Positions 41,915 to 50,456 of a stretch of DNA of 56,947 bases are shown here, piece by piece (positions within the stretch are counted from its first letter, which is position 1; each line of letters opens with the position of its first letter). Source of the DNA: an uncultured Kiloniellaceae bacterium (GTDB taxonomy: Bacteria > Pseudomonadota > Alphaproteobacteria > Kiloniellales > Kiloniellaceae); assembly GCA_947500035.1 (NCBI GenBank), contig CANMQP010000025.1, forward strand, positions 1 through 56,947. Reading direction: 5' to 3'. The notes beneath the pieces were generated by a model. That model was not told the origin of the DNA, made no database searches, and saw only the letters and a program-made list of their open reading frames with translations. Position numbers and translations under genes: made by a program.

Positions 41915-43072
41915 TTAAAGCTTGATCCAGGCGGCGTTCTTCTTCGATGAACGGACGCAGGCGTCGATGAAGCGCATGCCGTCCAGGCCATCGGTGACGG
42001 TCGGAAAGACTACGCCTTTCGGAGTCTTGCCGTTCTTCTTGCGGTGCGCCCGGATGGCCGCGGCAGCTTCGGTATAGATATTCGCGAAACCTTCGAGATA
42101 GCCTTCCGGATGGCCAGGCGGTACGCGGGTGACCCGCCCGGCGGCATCGATGCTGCCAGAACCGCCGCGGGTGATCAGCCGTTTGGGCTCGCCGAAAGGC
42201 GTGAACCAGAGCTGGTTGGGATGTTCCTGCTCCCACTCCAGGCCGCCCTTGGTGCCGTAGACCCGAAGCTTCAGGGCGTTCTCGTTGCCGGGCGCGACCT
42301 GACTGGCCCAGATCATGCCCTTGGCCCCGCCCCTAAAGCGCAGCATGACGTTGGCATTGTCGTCGACCTTGCGGCCTTTCACGAAAGACTCCAGATCCGC
42401 GCAGAGGCTCTCGGTCTCGAGCCCGCTGACGAAAGTCGCCAGGTTCCAGGCGTGAGTGCCGATATCGCCGATGCAACCGCCCGCGCCGCTGCGTTTGGGA
42501 TCGGTGCGCCAGTCGGCCTGCTTATGGCCGCTGGCTTCCAGCTTCTCGGTCAGCCAGTCCTGGGGATATTCCGACTGCACCACCCGCAGCGTCCCAAGCT
42601 CGCCTTTGCGCACCATCTCCCGCGCCTGCCGGATCATGGGATAGCCGGTATAATTGTGTGTCAAAACGAAAAGTTTGCCGGTCTTCTCCACCACCGCCGC
42701 CAGCTTCTTCGCTTCAGCGAGCGTCAGGGTCAACGGTTTGTCGCAGATAACATGAACACCTGCCTCCAGAAAGGCCTTGGCCGGCGGATAGTGCATGTGG
42801 TTCGGCGTAACGATGGCCACCGCCTCGATGCCGTCGGGCCGGGCGCGCTCGCCCCCCACCATCTCGGAATAGCTCCCGTAACAGCGGTCGGGATCCAGCC
42901 CGAGATCCATACCCGAGGCCCGGGACTTTTTCGGATCGCCTGAAAGCGCCCCTGCCACCAGTTCATAATGCCCGTCCAAACGCGCCGCGATCCGGTGAAC
43001 GGCTCCGATAAAAGCGTCGCGCCCGCCGCCGACCATCCCCAGGCGGATCGGCCCCTTGTTTGCTGCAGCCAT
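41915..43072 (-). CDS. Gfo/Idh/MocA-family oxidoreductase
   Basis: A 385-residue NAD(P)-dependent sugar or polyol dehydrogenase. The N-terminal Rossmann domain has [20 protein letters not shown] and [20 protein letters not shown], followed by the [16 protein letters not shown] block with the catalytic EKP-like Lys (here DKP). The C-terminal domain holds [20 protein letters not shown], whose GDIGTH is typical. ATG 43072, with GGAAGG upstream, is preferred to an extension at 43183 that would overlap the isomerase gene. It ends the uptake operon and probably oxidises the imported sugar or inositol-type compound; the substrate is unknown. Confidence 0.92.
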   Translation of the reverse strand: MAAANKGPIRLGMVGGGRDAFIGAVHRIAARLDGHYELVAGALSGDPKKSRASGMDLGLDPDRCYGSYSEMVGGERARPDGIEAVAIVTPNHMHYPPAKAFLEAGVHVICDKPLTLTLAEAKKLAAVVEKTGKLFVLTHNYTGYPMIRQAREMVRKGELGTLRVVQSEYPQDWLTEKLEASGHKQADWRTDPKRSGAGGCIGDIGTHAWNLATFVSGLETESLCADLESFVKGRKVDDNANVMLRFRGGAKGMIWASQVAPGNENALKLRVYGTKGGLEWEQEHPNQLWFTPFGEPKRLITRGGSGSIDAAGRVTRVPPGHPEGYLEGFANIYTEAAAAIRAHRKKNGKTPKGVVFPTVTDGLDGMRFIDACVRSSKKNAAWIKL

Positions 43073-43124
43073 CGTCAAACCTTCCTCATCTTGAATACTC
43101 GGCTCTCGTCTTTGATTCTCAGCT

Positions 43125-44186
43125 CTAGTCCTTAATTCCCAGCATACGCCGGTTGGCGGCCTCGTCGGTACCGGCCCCGGCAAAGTCGTCGAAGGCCTTT
43201 TCCGTGACGCGGATGATGTGATCCTTCACGAAGGCCGCGCCCTCGCGCGCGCCGTCCTCGGGATGCTTCAGACAGCATTCCCATTCAACCACGGCCCAGC
43301 CGTCGAAGTTGTTGGCGGCCATCTTGGCGAAGATCCCGGTAAAATCAATCTGCCCGTCGCCCAGGGAGCGGAAGCGTCCCGCGCGGTCGGTCCAGCTTTG
43401 ATAACCGGAATAGACGCCTTGCCGCCCGGTCGGATTAAACTCCGCATCCTTGACGTGGAACATACGGATCCGGTCTTTGTAGATATCGATGAAGTCCAGG
43501 TAGTCGAGGCACTGCAGCGCGAAGTGCGAGGGATCGTAGAGGATGTTGCAGCGCGGATGATTGCCGGTCTGCGCCAGGAACATTTCAAAGGTAACGCCGT
43601 CGTGCAGGTCCTCGCCGGGGTGAATCTCGTAGCAGACATCGACGCCGCAATCCTCGGCCACGTCCAGGATCGGCTTCCAGCGTTTCGCCAGCTCGGCAAA
43701 AGCCGTCTCGATCAGGCCGGCGGGACGCTGCGGCCAGGGATAAACGTAAGGCCAGGCCAACGCACCTGAGAAACTCGCATGCGCCGTAAGCCCCATGTTT
43801 TTAGAGGCTTGCAGGGCTTTCTTCACCTGATCTACCGCCCAGGCCTGCCGAGCCTGGGGATTGCCCCGCACCTCGGGCGCGGCGAAGCCGTCGAAGGCTT
43901 CGTCATAAGCCGGATGCACAGCGACCAGTTGCCCCTGCAGATGGGTCGAGAGCTCCGTCACCTCGATGCCGTTCGCCTTGGCAATGCCCTTTACCTCGTC
44001 GCAGTAGTCCTTTGAGGTGGCGGCCTTTTCCAGATCGAAGATCCGGCCGTCCCAGGAGGGAATCTGCACACCGATGTAGCCGGCTTCGGCGGACCATTTG
44101 GTGATCGCGTCCCAGGAATTGAACGGCGCTTCGTCCCCGGCGAACTGGGCCAGAAACAGCGCCGGTCCCTTGATCGTTGTTGCCAT
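43125..44186 (-). CDS. sugar phosphate isomerase/epimerase family protein (TIM barrel)
   Basis: A 353-residue xylose-isomerase-like barrel (AP endonuclease 2 superfamily). The metal-ligand pattern is visible: a Glu in VCYEIHPGEDL, Asp and His in ILYDPSHFALQ, HVKDAEF, and a Glu near the end in WAVVEWECCLKHPEDG. The N-terminus reads ALFLAQFAGDEAPFNSW. Relatives include inosose dehydratase and 3-keto-sugar isomerases. Together with the downstream Gfo/Idh dehydrogenase it should process the transported sugar. The next gene, Gfo/Idh, starts about 50 bp on. Confidence 0.88.
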   Translation of the reverse strand: MATTIKGPALFLAQFAGDEAPFNSWDAITKWSAEAGYIGVQIPSWDGRIFDLEKAATSKDYCDEVKGIAKANGIEVTELSTHLQGQLVAVHPAYDEAFDGFAAPEVRGNPQARQAWAVDQVKKALQASKNMGLTAHASFSGALAWPYVYPWPQRPAGLIETAFAELAKRWKPILDVAEDCGVDVCYEIHPGEDLHDGVTFEMFLAQTGNHPRCNILYDPSHFALQCLDYLDFIDIYKDRIRMFHVKDAEFNPTGRQGVYSGYQSWTDRAGRFRSLGDGQIDFTGIFAKMAANNFDGWAVVEWECCLKHPEDGAREGAAFVKDHIIRVTEKAFDDFAGAGTDEAANRRMLGIKD

Positions 44187-44321
44187 GAGTCGTCTCCCTT
44201 ATTCGAGCGTTGAAGTCTGTCTTTAAATCCCGATGCTTGCCCGCGCGAAGCAATTCAACTCCCGCAGCGCGGTCATCATGACGTCACTCTGTGACACTCT
44301 TACTGCATCCGGTTTTTGCCG

Positions 44322-44627
44322 CTATTGCGCCCGCAGATAGACACCGTAGAGAACGGCGGAGCCTATCGCGATAGCAACCACAACAACGAAGATGGTCAGA
44401 ATAATCAGGGCGACCCTGAAGAAGCCGCGCCAGGTTCCCTCGGGCTTACAAACCGGCAGCAGATTGTTGGAAAGCCCCGCAATGACCACCAGCACACAAC
44501 CAATACTAAAGAAGGTCAGGCTGAAGGGTTGAAAGATCATGATCAGCGCGGAAACACCCAGCGCGATGATGCCGTTTTCCACCCTCCGCGCATTTGTTCG
44601 ACCCATGAGTTTCGGTTGATTTTCCAT
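44322..44627 (-). CDS. small membrane protein of the ABC operon
   Basis: A 101-residue protein with three hydrophobic segments: about residues 18-35 (GIIALGVSALIMIFQP), 38-55 (LTFFSIGCVLVVIAGL) and 70-98 (VALIILTIFVVVVAIAIGSA). Its ATG overlaps the ATPase 2 stop (TGATG), so it belongs to the operon. Two-ATPase transporters of the glycerol type carry a similar small membrane gene in the same position, but homology could not be verified. It may be an accessory transporter subunit. Confidence 0.7.
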   Translation of the reverse strand: MENQPKLMGRTNARRVENGIIALGVSALIMIFQPFSLTFFSIGCVLVVIAGLSNNLLPVCKPEGTWRGFFRVALIILTIFVVVVAIAIGSAVLYGVYLRAQ

Positions 44628-45712
44628 CACCGCACCGCCAGTCCGCTGTCGTCGAAAATGTGTGTCTGAGTCAAGTCGCAGGCGAGATGCAAAACCTCCC
44701 CCGGCTTCACCTTGCGCTCGCGCGGCAGCACGACCCGCAGATCCCGTTCATCCTCGTCGCGGACATGCACCAGTGTTTCCGCGCCCATGGGTTCGATCAG
44801 CTCCACCTGGCCGGTCAGACTGCGTTCACTGGGACTATCGACCGGCTCCAATGCGCGTGGCCGGATGCCGATGGTCAGATGGCTCTCGACGAGAGCCTCG
44901 GCGGCGGCTGGAACCGGGAAGACCACGCTGTCAGCACCTAGCTCAATGGTCGCCTTGCCATCCTTGACCGTTAAGAGACGTCCATCAAGCAGGTTCATTT
45001 TCGGGCTGCCGATGAAGCCGGCAACAAAGACATTGCGGGGCTGGGAGAAGACCTCATGGGGCGTTCCGATCTGCTCGATCATACCGTCGCGCATGATCGC
45101 GATGCGGTTCGCCATGGTCAGCGCCTCCATCTGATCATGAGTCACGATCACAGTTGCCTTGGAAAGCCCGGAGAGAACTTCCTTGATCTGGCCGCGCATG
45201 GAGTGGCGCTGTTCCACATCCAGGCGGGAGAGCGGTTCGTCGAAGAGGAAGCAGTTGGGATCGCGCACGATGGCGCGGGCGACCGCCGCGCGCTGCTTCT
45301 CGCCTTCGGAAAGCTGACCCGGCAGGCGCTCCAGGACCTCTCCCAACTGAAGGATTTCAGCGACGCGCGCCACCTCCTGCCTGCGTTCCTCCGCCGAGAG
45401 GCCCAGATGATAGAGCGGCATCTCGATGTTGCCGCCGATGGAGACCGAGGGGTAGAGCGCGTAGAACTGAAAGACCATCGCGATGTCGCGTTTTTCGGGC
45501 GGCAGCTTGTTCATCACCCTGCCGCCGATTTTGACCTCACCCTCGGTGACGGACTCCAGACCGGCGATCATACGCAGGGTCGTGGTCTTGCCGCAGCCGG
45601 ACGGCCCCAGCAGGCAGACCACTTCCCCTTCCCCCACCGACATATCCACGTCGCGGACCGCGGTGAAACTGCCGAAGGTCTTGGTGAGGTTGGTCGCTTC
45701 AATCGTCGACAT
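44627..45712 (-). CDS. ABC transporter ATP-binding protein (ATPase 2)
   Basis: A 361-residue MalK/UgpC-type ATPase. Walker A is GPSGCGKT (36-43), the Q-loop is MVFQFYALYP (Gln82), Walker B is FLFDEP (Asp158, Glu159) and the H-loop is VTHDQMEA (His192). The signature reads LSEGEKQR (from residue 134): the first Gly of LSGGQ is Glu. A C-terminal TOBE domain is present. It pairs with ATPase 1 of the same operon. It lies downstream of the second permease (4 bp). Confidence 0.93.
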   Translation of the reverse strand: MSTIEATNLTKTFGSFTAVRDVDMSVGEGEVVCLLGPSGCGKTTTLRMIAGLESVTEGEVKIGGRVMNKLPPEKRDIAMVFQFYALYPSVSIGGNIEMPLYHLGLSAEERRQEVARVAEILQLGEVLERLPGQLSEGEKQRAAVARAIVRDPNCFLFDEPLSRLDVEQRHSMRGQIKEVLSGLSKATVIVTHDQMEALTMANRIAIMRDGMIEQIGTPHEVFSQPRNVFVAGFIGSPKMNLLDGRLLTVKDGKATIELGADSVVFPVPAAAEALVESHLTIGIRPRALEPVDSPSERSLTGQVELIEPMGAETLVHVRDEDERDLRVVLPRERKVKPGEVLHLACDLTQTHIFDDSGLAVR

Positions 45713-45716
45713 GGCG

Positions 45717-46625
45717 CTACCTCTTGATCGTGCCGAAAGTAACCCCGCGCAAAAGATGATTTTGCAGCATGAAGGTCACGACGATCACAGGAATAAGGAA
45801 CAGAGTCTCGATCGCCGCCAAGAGTCCCCAGCGCACGCCGATATCCCCGCCGATGGTCTGGGCCATGGCCACCGGCACGGTCCGGGTATCGACCCCGGTC
45901 AGCAACAGGGCGAAGAGGAATTCGTTCCAGGTGAGGATCAGGCCAAAGACCGCCGTCGCCGCAAGCCCCGCTTTGACCTGCGGCAGACAGATCTTGAAGA
46001 ACACGCGCCGGTCCGAGGAACCGTCGATGCGTGCGGCATCCTCCACGTCGGGCGAGAGTTCGTCGAAGAAGCTCTTCATCATCCAGATGGTGAAGGGCAG
46101 ATTGAAGGCGGTGTAAAGCAGGATCACGCCGATGTAGGTGCCCGAGAGCCCGGCGACCCGGAACATCAGGAAGATCGGTATGATCACCACGATGGCCGGC
46201 AGCATGCGGGTGGTCAGGATAATAAAAAGATAGGTGTCATTGCCGCGCAGCGGATAGCGCGAGAAACCGAAGGCCGCGAGGGTGCCGATGGCCAGCGCCA
46301 GCAAGACCGAGGTCCCCGCGATGAAAACCGAGTTGAAGAAATAGAGCGCGAAGCCGGTATCCTGCGCAGCCGCGCCCGCCGAGTAGGCCCGGCTGAAGAC
46401 CGCGACAAAGTTCTCGAAGGTCGGCGAGAAGATAAACTTCGGCGGAATGGCCAGGGCGTCGTTGTGGGTCTTGAAGGCGGTCAGGATGATCCAGAAGACC
46501 GGGAAGAAGTAGATAAAGCTGATCACCGCGGCAAAGAGCGTCCGTCCCCAGCCCGCGTTGCCGACGCCGGAATAGACTTTCAGTCCAAGCCGCTCGGCCA
46601 GTGATTTTTTGTCTGTTGCAGACAT
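45717..46625 (-). CDS. ABC transporter permease, MalG type
   Basis: A 302-residue inner-membrane permease with six hydrophobic helices, the first at about 28-50 (FAAVISFIYFFPVFWIILTA). The EAA loop that contacts the ATPases is FDELSPDVEDAARIDGSSDR followed by FKICLPQVKAGL. It forms the channel with the MalF-type subunit, which starts upstream 14 bases away. The ATPase 2 gene begins four bases downstream. Confidence 0.93.
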   Translation of the reverse strand: MSATDKKSLAERLGLKVYSGVGNAGWGRTLFAAVISFIYFFPVFWIILTAFKTHNDALAIPPKFIFSPTFENFVAVFSRAYSAGAAAQDTGFALYFFNSVFIAGTSVLLALAIGTLAAFGFSRYPLRGNDTYLFIILTTRMLPAIVVIIPIFLMFRVAGLSGTYIGVILLYTAFNLPFTIWMMKSFFDELSPDVEDAARIDGSSDRRVFFKICLPQVKAGLAATAVFGLILTWNEFLFALLLTGVDTRTVPVAMAQTIGGDIGVRWGLLAAIETLFLIPVIVVTFMLQNHLLRGVTFGTIKR

Positions 46626-46639
46626 GGGCGCGCCGCTCC

Positions 46640-47668
46640 TTAAGTCCGGTTTCGCTGATTGGCGAAGTAGAGATAGAGATTGGTGAGCACGATCACCGTG
46701 AAGAGCAGGATGTAGGCCAGAGCCGCCGACTCACTGGTTTTGAAATACTGGAAGGACACCCGGTAGACGTAGACCGCGATGGTCTCGGTCGAGGTGCCCG
46801 GCCCGCCCTCTGTCAGCAGGAAGACCACGTCGAAGAGCTTAAAGGCCTCGATGGTGCGGAACAGCAGCGCGAGCATGAGCAGACTGCGAACGTATGGAAA
46901 GGTGATGTTCCAGAAACGCCGCCAGTGAGAGATGCGGTCGATAGAGGCCGCCTCGTAGAGGTACTTGGGCACGCTGACAAGTCCTGCCAGAACCAGAAGC
47001 ATCACGAAGGGCGACCACATCCAGGCATCGGCGAAGACAATGCCCGCAATGGCCCCTGCGGTCGATTGCAGCAGGACAAAGGGTTCGCCGGTAAAGACCC
47101 GCACAGCCTGGGACAGCAGCCCGAAGGTCGGCTCATAGTAATAGCGGAAGAAAGCACCGACGGCGACGAAGGACAGCATCATCGGGGTCAGCACCAGGAT
47201 CAGTAGCACCCGCCGCAGAGGGAACTGCTTGGCGAAGAGCATAGCCAGCAGAAAGCCGACGATCATCTGAAGGCTGACCGTCAGCACCACCAGTTGCGCC
47301 GTCACCTGAAGACGGTCCCAGACCACCGGATCGGTGAGCACCTTTTCATAGTAGTGCAGACCGGCGAAGCGGGGCGGCGCCAGGCGATTGGCCCGGTAGT
47401 GAAAGAAGCTCAAACCGAAAGACCAGAGCAGCGGAAAGATGTTCATGATGAACAACAACGCGATGGCCGGCGCCACCAGCAGACCACCCGCATGTCGTCC
47501 CCAGGCGTAGGCAACGAAGAGAAACGCCGAGAAGACGAAGACCGCGCCCGACACCCAAAAAGAAACCGAGGGCGGCAGGAGCGTGATCGCGACAGCAGAG
47601 ATCAGGAGCGCGGCGGGGATCGAAAGGAACGCCACACGGAGGGGATAAACTTCCCAGACTTTCATCAT
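46640..47668 (-). CDS. ABC transporter permease, MalF type
   Basis: A 342-residue inner-membrane permease. An N-terminal pair of helices precedes the transport domain. The EAA loop reads YEAASIDRISHWRRFWNITF. Other helices include LFIMNIFPLLWSFGLSFF and YVRSLLMLALLFRTIEAFKL. It follows the solute-binding protein gene after 148 bp that contain a strong GC-rich hairpin, which probably sets the ratio of binding protein to permease. Confidence 0.92.
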   Translation of the reverse strand: MMKVWEVYPLRVAFLSIPAALLISAVAITLLPPSVSFWVSGAVFVFSAFLFVAYAWGRHAGGLLVAPAIALLFIMNIFPLLWSFGLSFFHYRANRLAPPRFAGLHYYEKVLTDPVVWDRLQVTAQLVVLTVSLQMIVGFLLAMLFAKQFPLRRVLLILVLTPMMLSFVAVGAFFRYYYEPTFGLLSQAVRVFTGEPFVLLQSTAGAIAGIVFADAWMWSPFVMLLVLAGLVSVPKYLYEAASIDRISHWRRFWNITFPYVRSLLMLALLFRTIEAFKLFDVVFLLTEGGPGTSTETIAVYVYRVSFQYFKTSESAALAYILLFTVIVLTNLYLYFANQRNRT

Positions 47669-47768
47669 ATTACGGCAACTGTCTCATGCTTTGCTGAAGC
47701 TTTAAGTCAGGATTTCGGTTGGCTGCGGCACGCAGAGAACCGCCGCCAACCGTGCGTAAAGAAGGGTG

Positions 47769-47801
47769 GTGCGCGCCGCCGGGAACAGCGGCGGCGCGCA
47801 C
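47769..47801 (-). ncRNA. stable intercistronic hairpin between binding-protein and permease genes
   Basis: GTGCGCGCCGCCG (47769-47781) and CGGCGGCGCGCAC (47789-47801) are perfect 13-bp arms around GGAACAG. The position is in the operon leader of the permease gene, right after the solute-binding-protein stop. Such stems protect the upstream mRNA from exonucleases and reduce read-through. It is called ncRNA only as a structured RNA element. No T-run follows on either strand. Confidence 0.75.
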
Positions 47802-47816
47802 ACGCCGGGCACCTCG

Positions 47817-49259
47817 TTACTCGATGTGCCCGGTTTCCTGCAGAAGCTCTTCCTGGAACTTTGCAATGGCATCCAGCGTTGCCTTGGCGTCCTGCTGGCC
47901 GGTGATGGCCTTGTCGAATTCCGCCTGCTGCTGAACCAGAAGCTCAAAGAATTCTGGAATGTGCCAGATGTCTTTTTGATTGTTCAGGGAAGTGCCGAAG
48001 GCATGGTTCCAGGGCCGGAAGGAGTTGTAGGAAGGGTCCTCGTAGACCGACTTCAGACCGCTCTGGCCGCCGGCTTTGGCGAAGGCCACCTGGGTCTCCG
48101 GCGACAGCCACCACTTCACGAATTCCAGTGCTTCAGTGTTGGTCGTATCGTCGTTCCAGGTCATGAGCACGAAGGGCTGACCGCCGATGTTGTAGGTCCG
48201 GTCAATGCTCCCGTCGGCCTTTTTCAGACCTGCCGCCATTGCGAAGTCGACCTTGTCGGAGACCTTGGAGGTGTTGGCGTCGATGGAGCTCTCGGCAAAA
48301 CCGATCCAGTTGATCATGTAGGCGACCTTGCCTTCACGGAACAACTCGTCCTGCTTGAAGATATCCATGGTGCCGGTCTTGACCACCGGCGGCATATACT
48401 GCAGCAGCGACAGGTAATGCTCGAAGCCCTTGACGGCCTCCGGCGAATTCACAACGCCTTCGGCCTTGCCGGTAGGGGCCTTGGTCTCATCCCAGATGTC
48501 GCCGCCGTGCTGCCAGATCATGCTGGCGATCTGCATGGTGGAGAAGTCGTAGCCCTTCCCGGCCTGATAGGCGATGCCGTAGAAATCATCGTCCAGGGCC
48601 TTGCCGCTCAGGGTTTCGCCCTTCTTGCGGCCGAAGAATTCGCCGAACTTCTGAACCATGTCCCAATCGGCATTGTTCATCTCCTCCGGCGTACAGGGCA
48701 GATCCGCATCGTACTTTGCCTTGAAAGCAGCCGCCTCACCCTCATCGCAGAAGACATCTGTGCGGTAATAGGCCACCAGCACGTCAGGCATCTGCGGGAA
48801 GCCGTAGTAGTTCTTGGACTTATGCGGATAGGTCGAGTAGGCATCCACCAGTGCCGGGTTCAGATCCTGCATGATCTGTTGAAGCTCGGGATCGGCATCG
48901 ATGGCGTCGTTGAGTTTCTGGTAGTAGCCGCCCTCGATGAAGGCGCCGAGCCACTGGCTGTCCGAGACCGCCATGCTGTAGCGCTTCTCGCCCGAAGTGA
49001 GGGAACCGGACAGACGGGTGTAGTAGTCGGGCCAGGGAATGAAGTCGGGTTCCAGAGTGACGTTGTTACCGCTCTTGGCTTTGTAATTCTTGTCGAAAAG
49101 ATCCTTCATGATCCGGGTCGGGGGCCAATCCGGCACCGCCATGCGCAGGACCACATCCTCGCCGAAGGCCGGTGCCGCCGACATCAGTCCGGCGGACAGA
49201 ACCGCAACCGCGGCAGATCCGCCCACGGCAGCTCTCAGGGTTTTCTCGTGTTTCATCAC
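47817..49259 (-). CDS. ABC transporter extracellular solute-binding protein (sugar type)
   Basis: A 480-residue periplasmic binding protein. The N-terminus is a Sec signal peptide: a Lys/Arg start, a hydrophobic AAVGGSAAVAVLSAGLMSAA stretch, and probable cleavage near residue 33 (PAFGED). The mature part has WPDYYTRLSGSLTSGEKRYS, SDSQWLGAFIEGGYYQKLND, KNYYGFPQMPDVLVAYYRTD and WWLSPETQVAFAKAGGQSG, typical of the carbohydrate cluster. Its length exceeds most maltose-type proteins but fits polyol or oligosaccharide binders. The ligand is unknown. A 74-bp gap separates it from the ATPase 1 gene upstream. Confidence 0.93.
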   Translation of the reverse strand: MMKHEKTLRAAVGGSAAVAVLSAGLMSAAPAFGEDVVLRMAVPDWPPTRIMKDLFDKNYKAKSGNNVTLEPDFIPWPDYYTRLSGSLTSGEKRYSMAVSDSQWLGAFIEGGYYQKLNDAIDADPELQQIMQDLNPALVDAYSTYPHKSKNYYGFPQMPDVLVAYYRTDVFCDEGEAAAFKAKYDADLPCTPEEMNNADWDMVQKFGEFFGRKKGETLSGKALDDDFYGIAYQAGKGYDFSTMQIASMIWQHGGDIWDETKAPTGKAEGVVNSPEAVKGFEHYLSLLQYMPPVVKTGTMDIFKQDELFREGKVAYMINWIGFAESSIDANTSKVSDKVDFAMAAGLKKADGSIDRTYNIGGQPFVLMTWNDDTTNTEALEFVKWWLSPETQVAFAKAGGQSGLKSVYEDPSYNSFRPWNHAFGTSLNNQKDIWHIPEFFELLVQQQAEFDKAITGQQDAKATLDAIAKFQEELLQETGHIE

Positions 49260-49333
49260 TCTTCCTCCCTCATTTATTGTTTTGTTCTCATTCTTCCCCG
49301 CGCTTTTCGACGGGGTCTCTCAGATCGCAACTC

Positions 49334-50425
49334 CTAGGTAATGTGCTGTTCGGACTGGGCGTCGAAGACATGAACCCGCGCCGGATCGAAATCGAACGAG
49401 AGTTCCGCGCCCGGCTGCAACGCCAGCGCATCGGCCTCCCGCACAACGATCTTCAAACGCTGATCTGCGGCATCGATGTCCACGATGGTAATATCGCCGA
49501 GCGGCTCCAGCATGTGCACACGGCCGGAAATGCCGCCCGGCGCTCCCCCATTAATGCGGATATCGGCAGGACGGATCCCCACCATCAAATCGCGCGCCCC
49601 CAGGGGGAGATTGATGTCCGGCAGTGCGAAACTGCCGAAAGGAACGTCTATCGACCTGCCGTCGCCGCTTAAACTCGCTCCCATGACATTCATGGTCGGT
49701 GAGCCGATTTTCTGGGCGACATAGAGATCTTTGGGACTCAGATAAAGCTCGTCCGGCGTGCCGGTCTGAACCACGTGACCTTCGCGAATCACCGCGATCT
49801 CCTCGCCCATGGAGAGGGCTTCCAGTTCGTCCGGCGTCGCGTAGATGATCGTGATCCCGAACTGACGGTGCAGGCGCTTGATCTCCGTGCGCATGTCATC
49901 CCGCAGCTTGGCATCGAGGTTGGTGAGCGGTTCGTCCAGCAGAAGAATGTCGGGCCGCCGGATCAGGGATCGGCCCAAGGCCACACGCTGCTGCTCGCCG
50001 CCGGAGAGGGTCTCGGGCTTTTTGTCCAGGCGATGGCCGAGCTTCAAAATCTCCGCGATCTCGCCAATCCGCTGCGCGATATCGGCCGCGCCGACACCCG
50101 CTTCCTTCAAGGGATAGGCAAAGTTCTCGCGCACCGTCAGATGGGGATAGAGGGCGAAGGACTGGAACACCATGGAGACGTTCCGCCCGGCAATCGGCGC
50201 CTGGGTGAAGTCCAGGCCATTGATCTCGAGCCGGCCTTCCTGAGGCCGCTCCAGCCCGGCGATCGTCCGCAACGCGGTGGTCTTGCCGACGGAACTGGGG
50301 CCGAAGACGACGAAGAGCCGGCCCCGCTCGACCTCGAAGGACATCCGGTCCAGCGCGACAACGTTTCCAAAGCGTTTGGTGACGGACTCAATGCGGACCG
50401 CAACATCCGCTGATCCCGCCGTCAT
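49334..50425 (-). CDS. ABC transporter ATP-binding protein (ATPase 1)
   Basis: A 363-residue ATPase with Walker A GPSSVGKT (42-49), Q-loop MVFQSFALYP (Gln88), a canonical LSGGEQQR signature (from 140), and Walker B LLLDEP (Asp164, Glu165). The H-loop reads IYATPDELEA: the catalytic switch His is Pro198. This marks it as the degenerate half of a heterodimer, as in the two-ATPase glycerol transporters of rhizobia. A C-terminal TOBE domain follows. It is the second gene of the leftward operon, behind the amidohydrolase by about 30 bp. Confidence 0.92.
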   Translation of the reverse strand: MTAGSADVAVRIESVTKRFGNVVALDRMSFEVERGRLFVVFGPSSVGKTTALRTIAGLERPQEGRLEINGLDFTQAPIAGRNVSMVFQSFALYPHLTVRENFAYPLKEAGVGAADIAQRIGEIAEILKLGHRLDKKPETLSGGEQQRVALGRSLIRRPDILLLDEPLTNLDAKLRDDMRTEIKRLHRQFGITIIYATPDELEALSMGEEIAVIREGHVVQTGTPDELYLSPKDLYVAQKIGSPTMNVMGASLSGDGRSIDVPFGSFALPDINLPLGARDLMVGIRPADIRINGGAPGGISGRVHMLEPLGDITIVDIDAADQRLKIVVREADALALQPGAELSFDFDPARVHVFDAQSEQHIT

Positions 50426-50456
50426 GCCGCAATCCCTCTGAAGCGAAGCTGGCAGC

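Noticed and set aside
47766-49337. Open frame of 523 codons on the plus strand over the solute-binding protein
   Set aside because: Shadow of the binding-protein gene, which has a signal peptide and family motifs.
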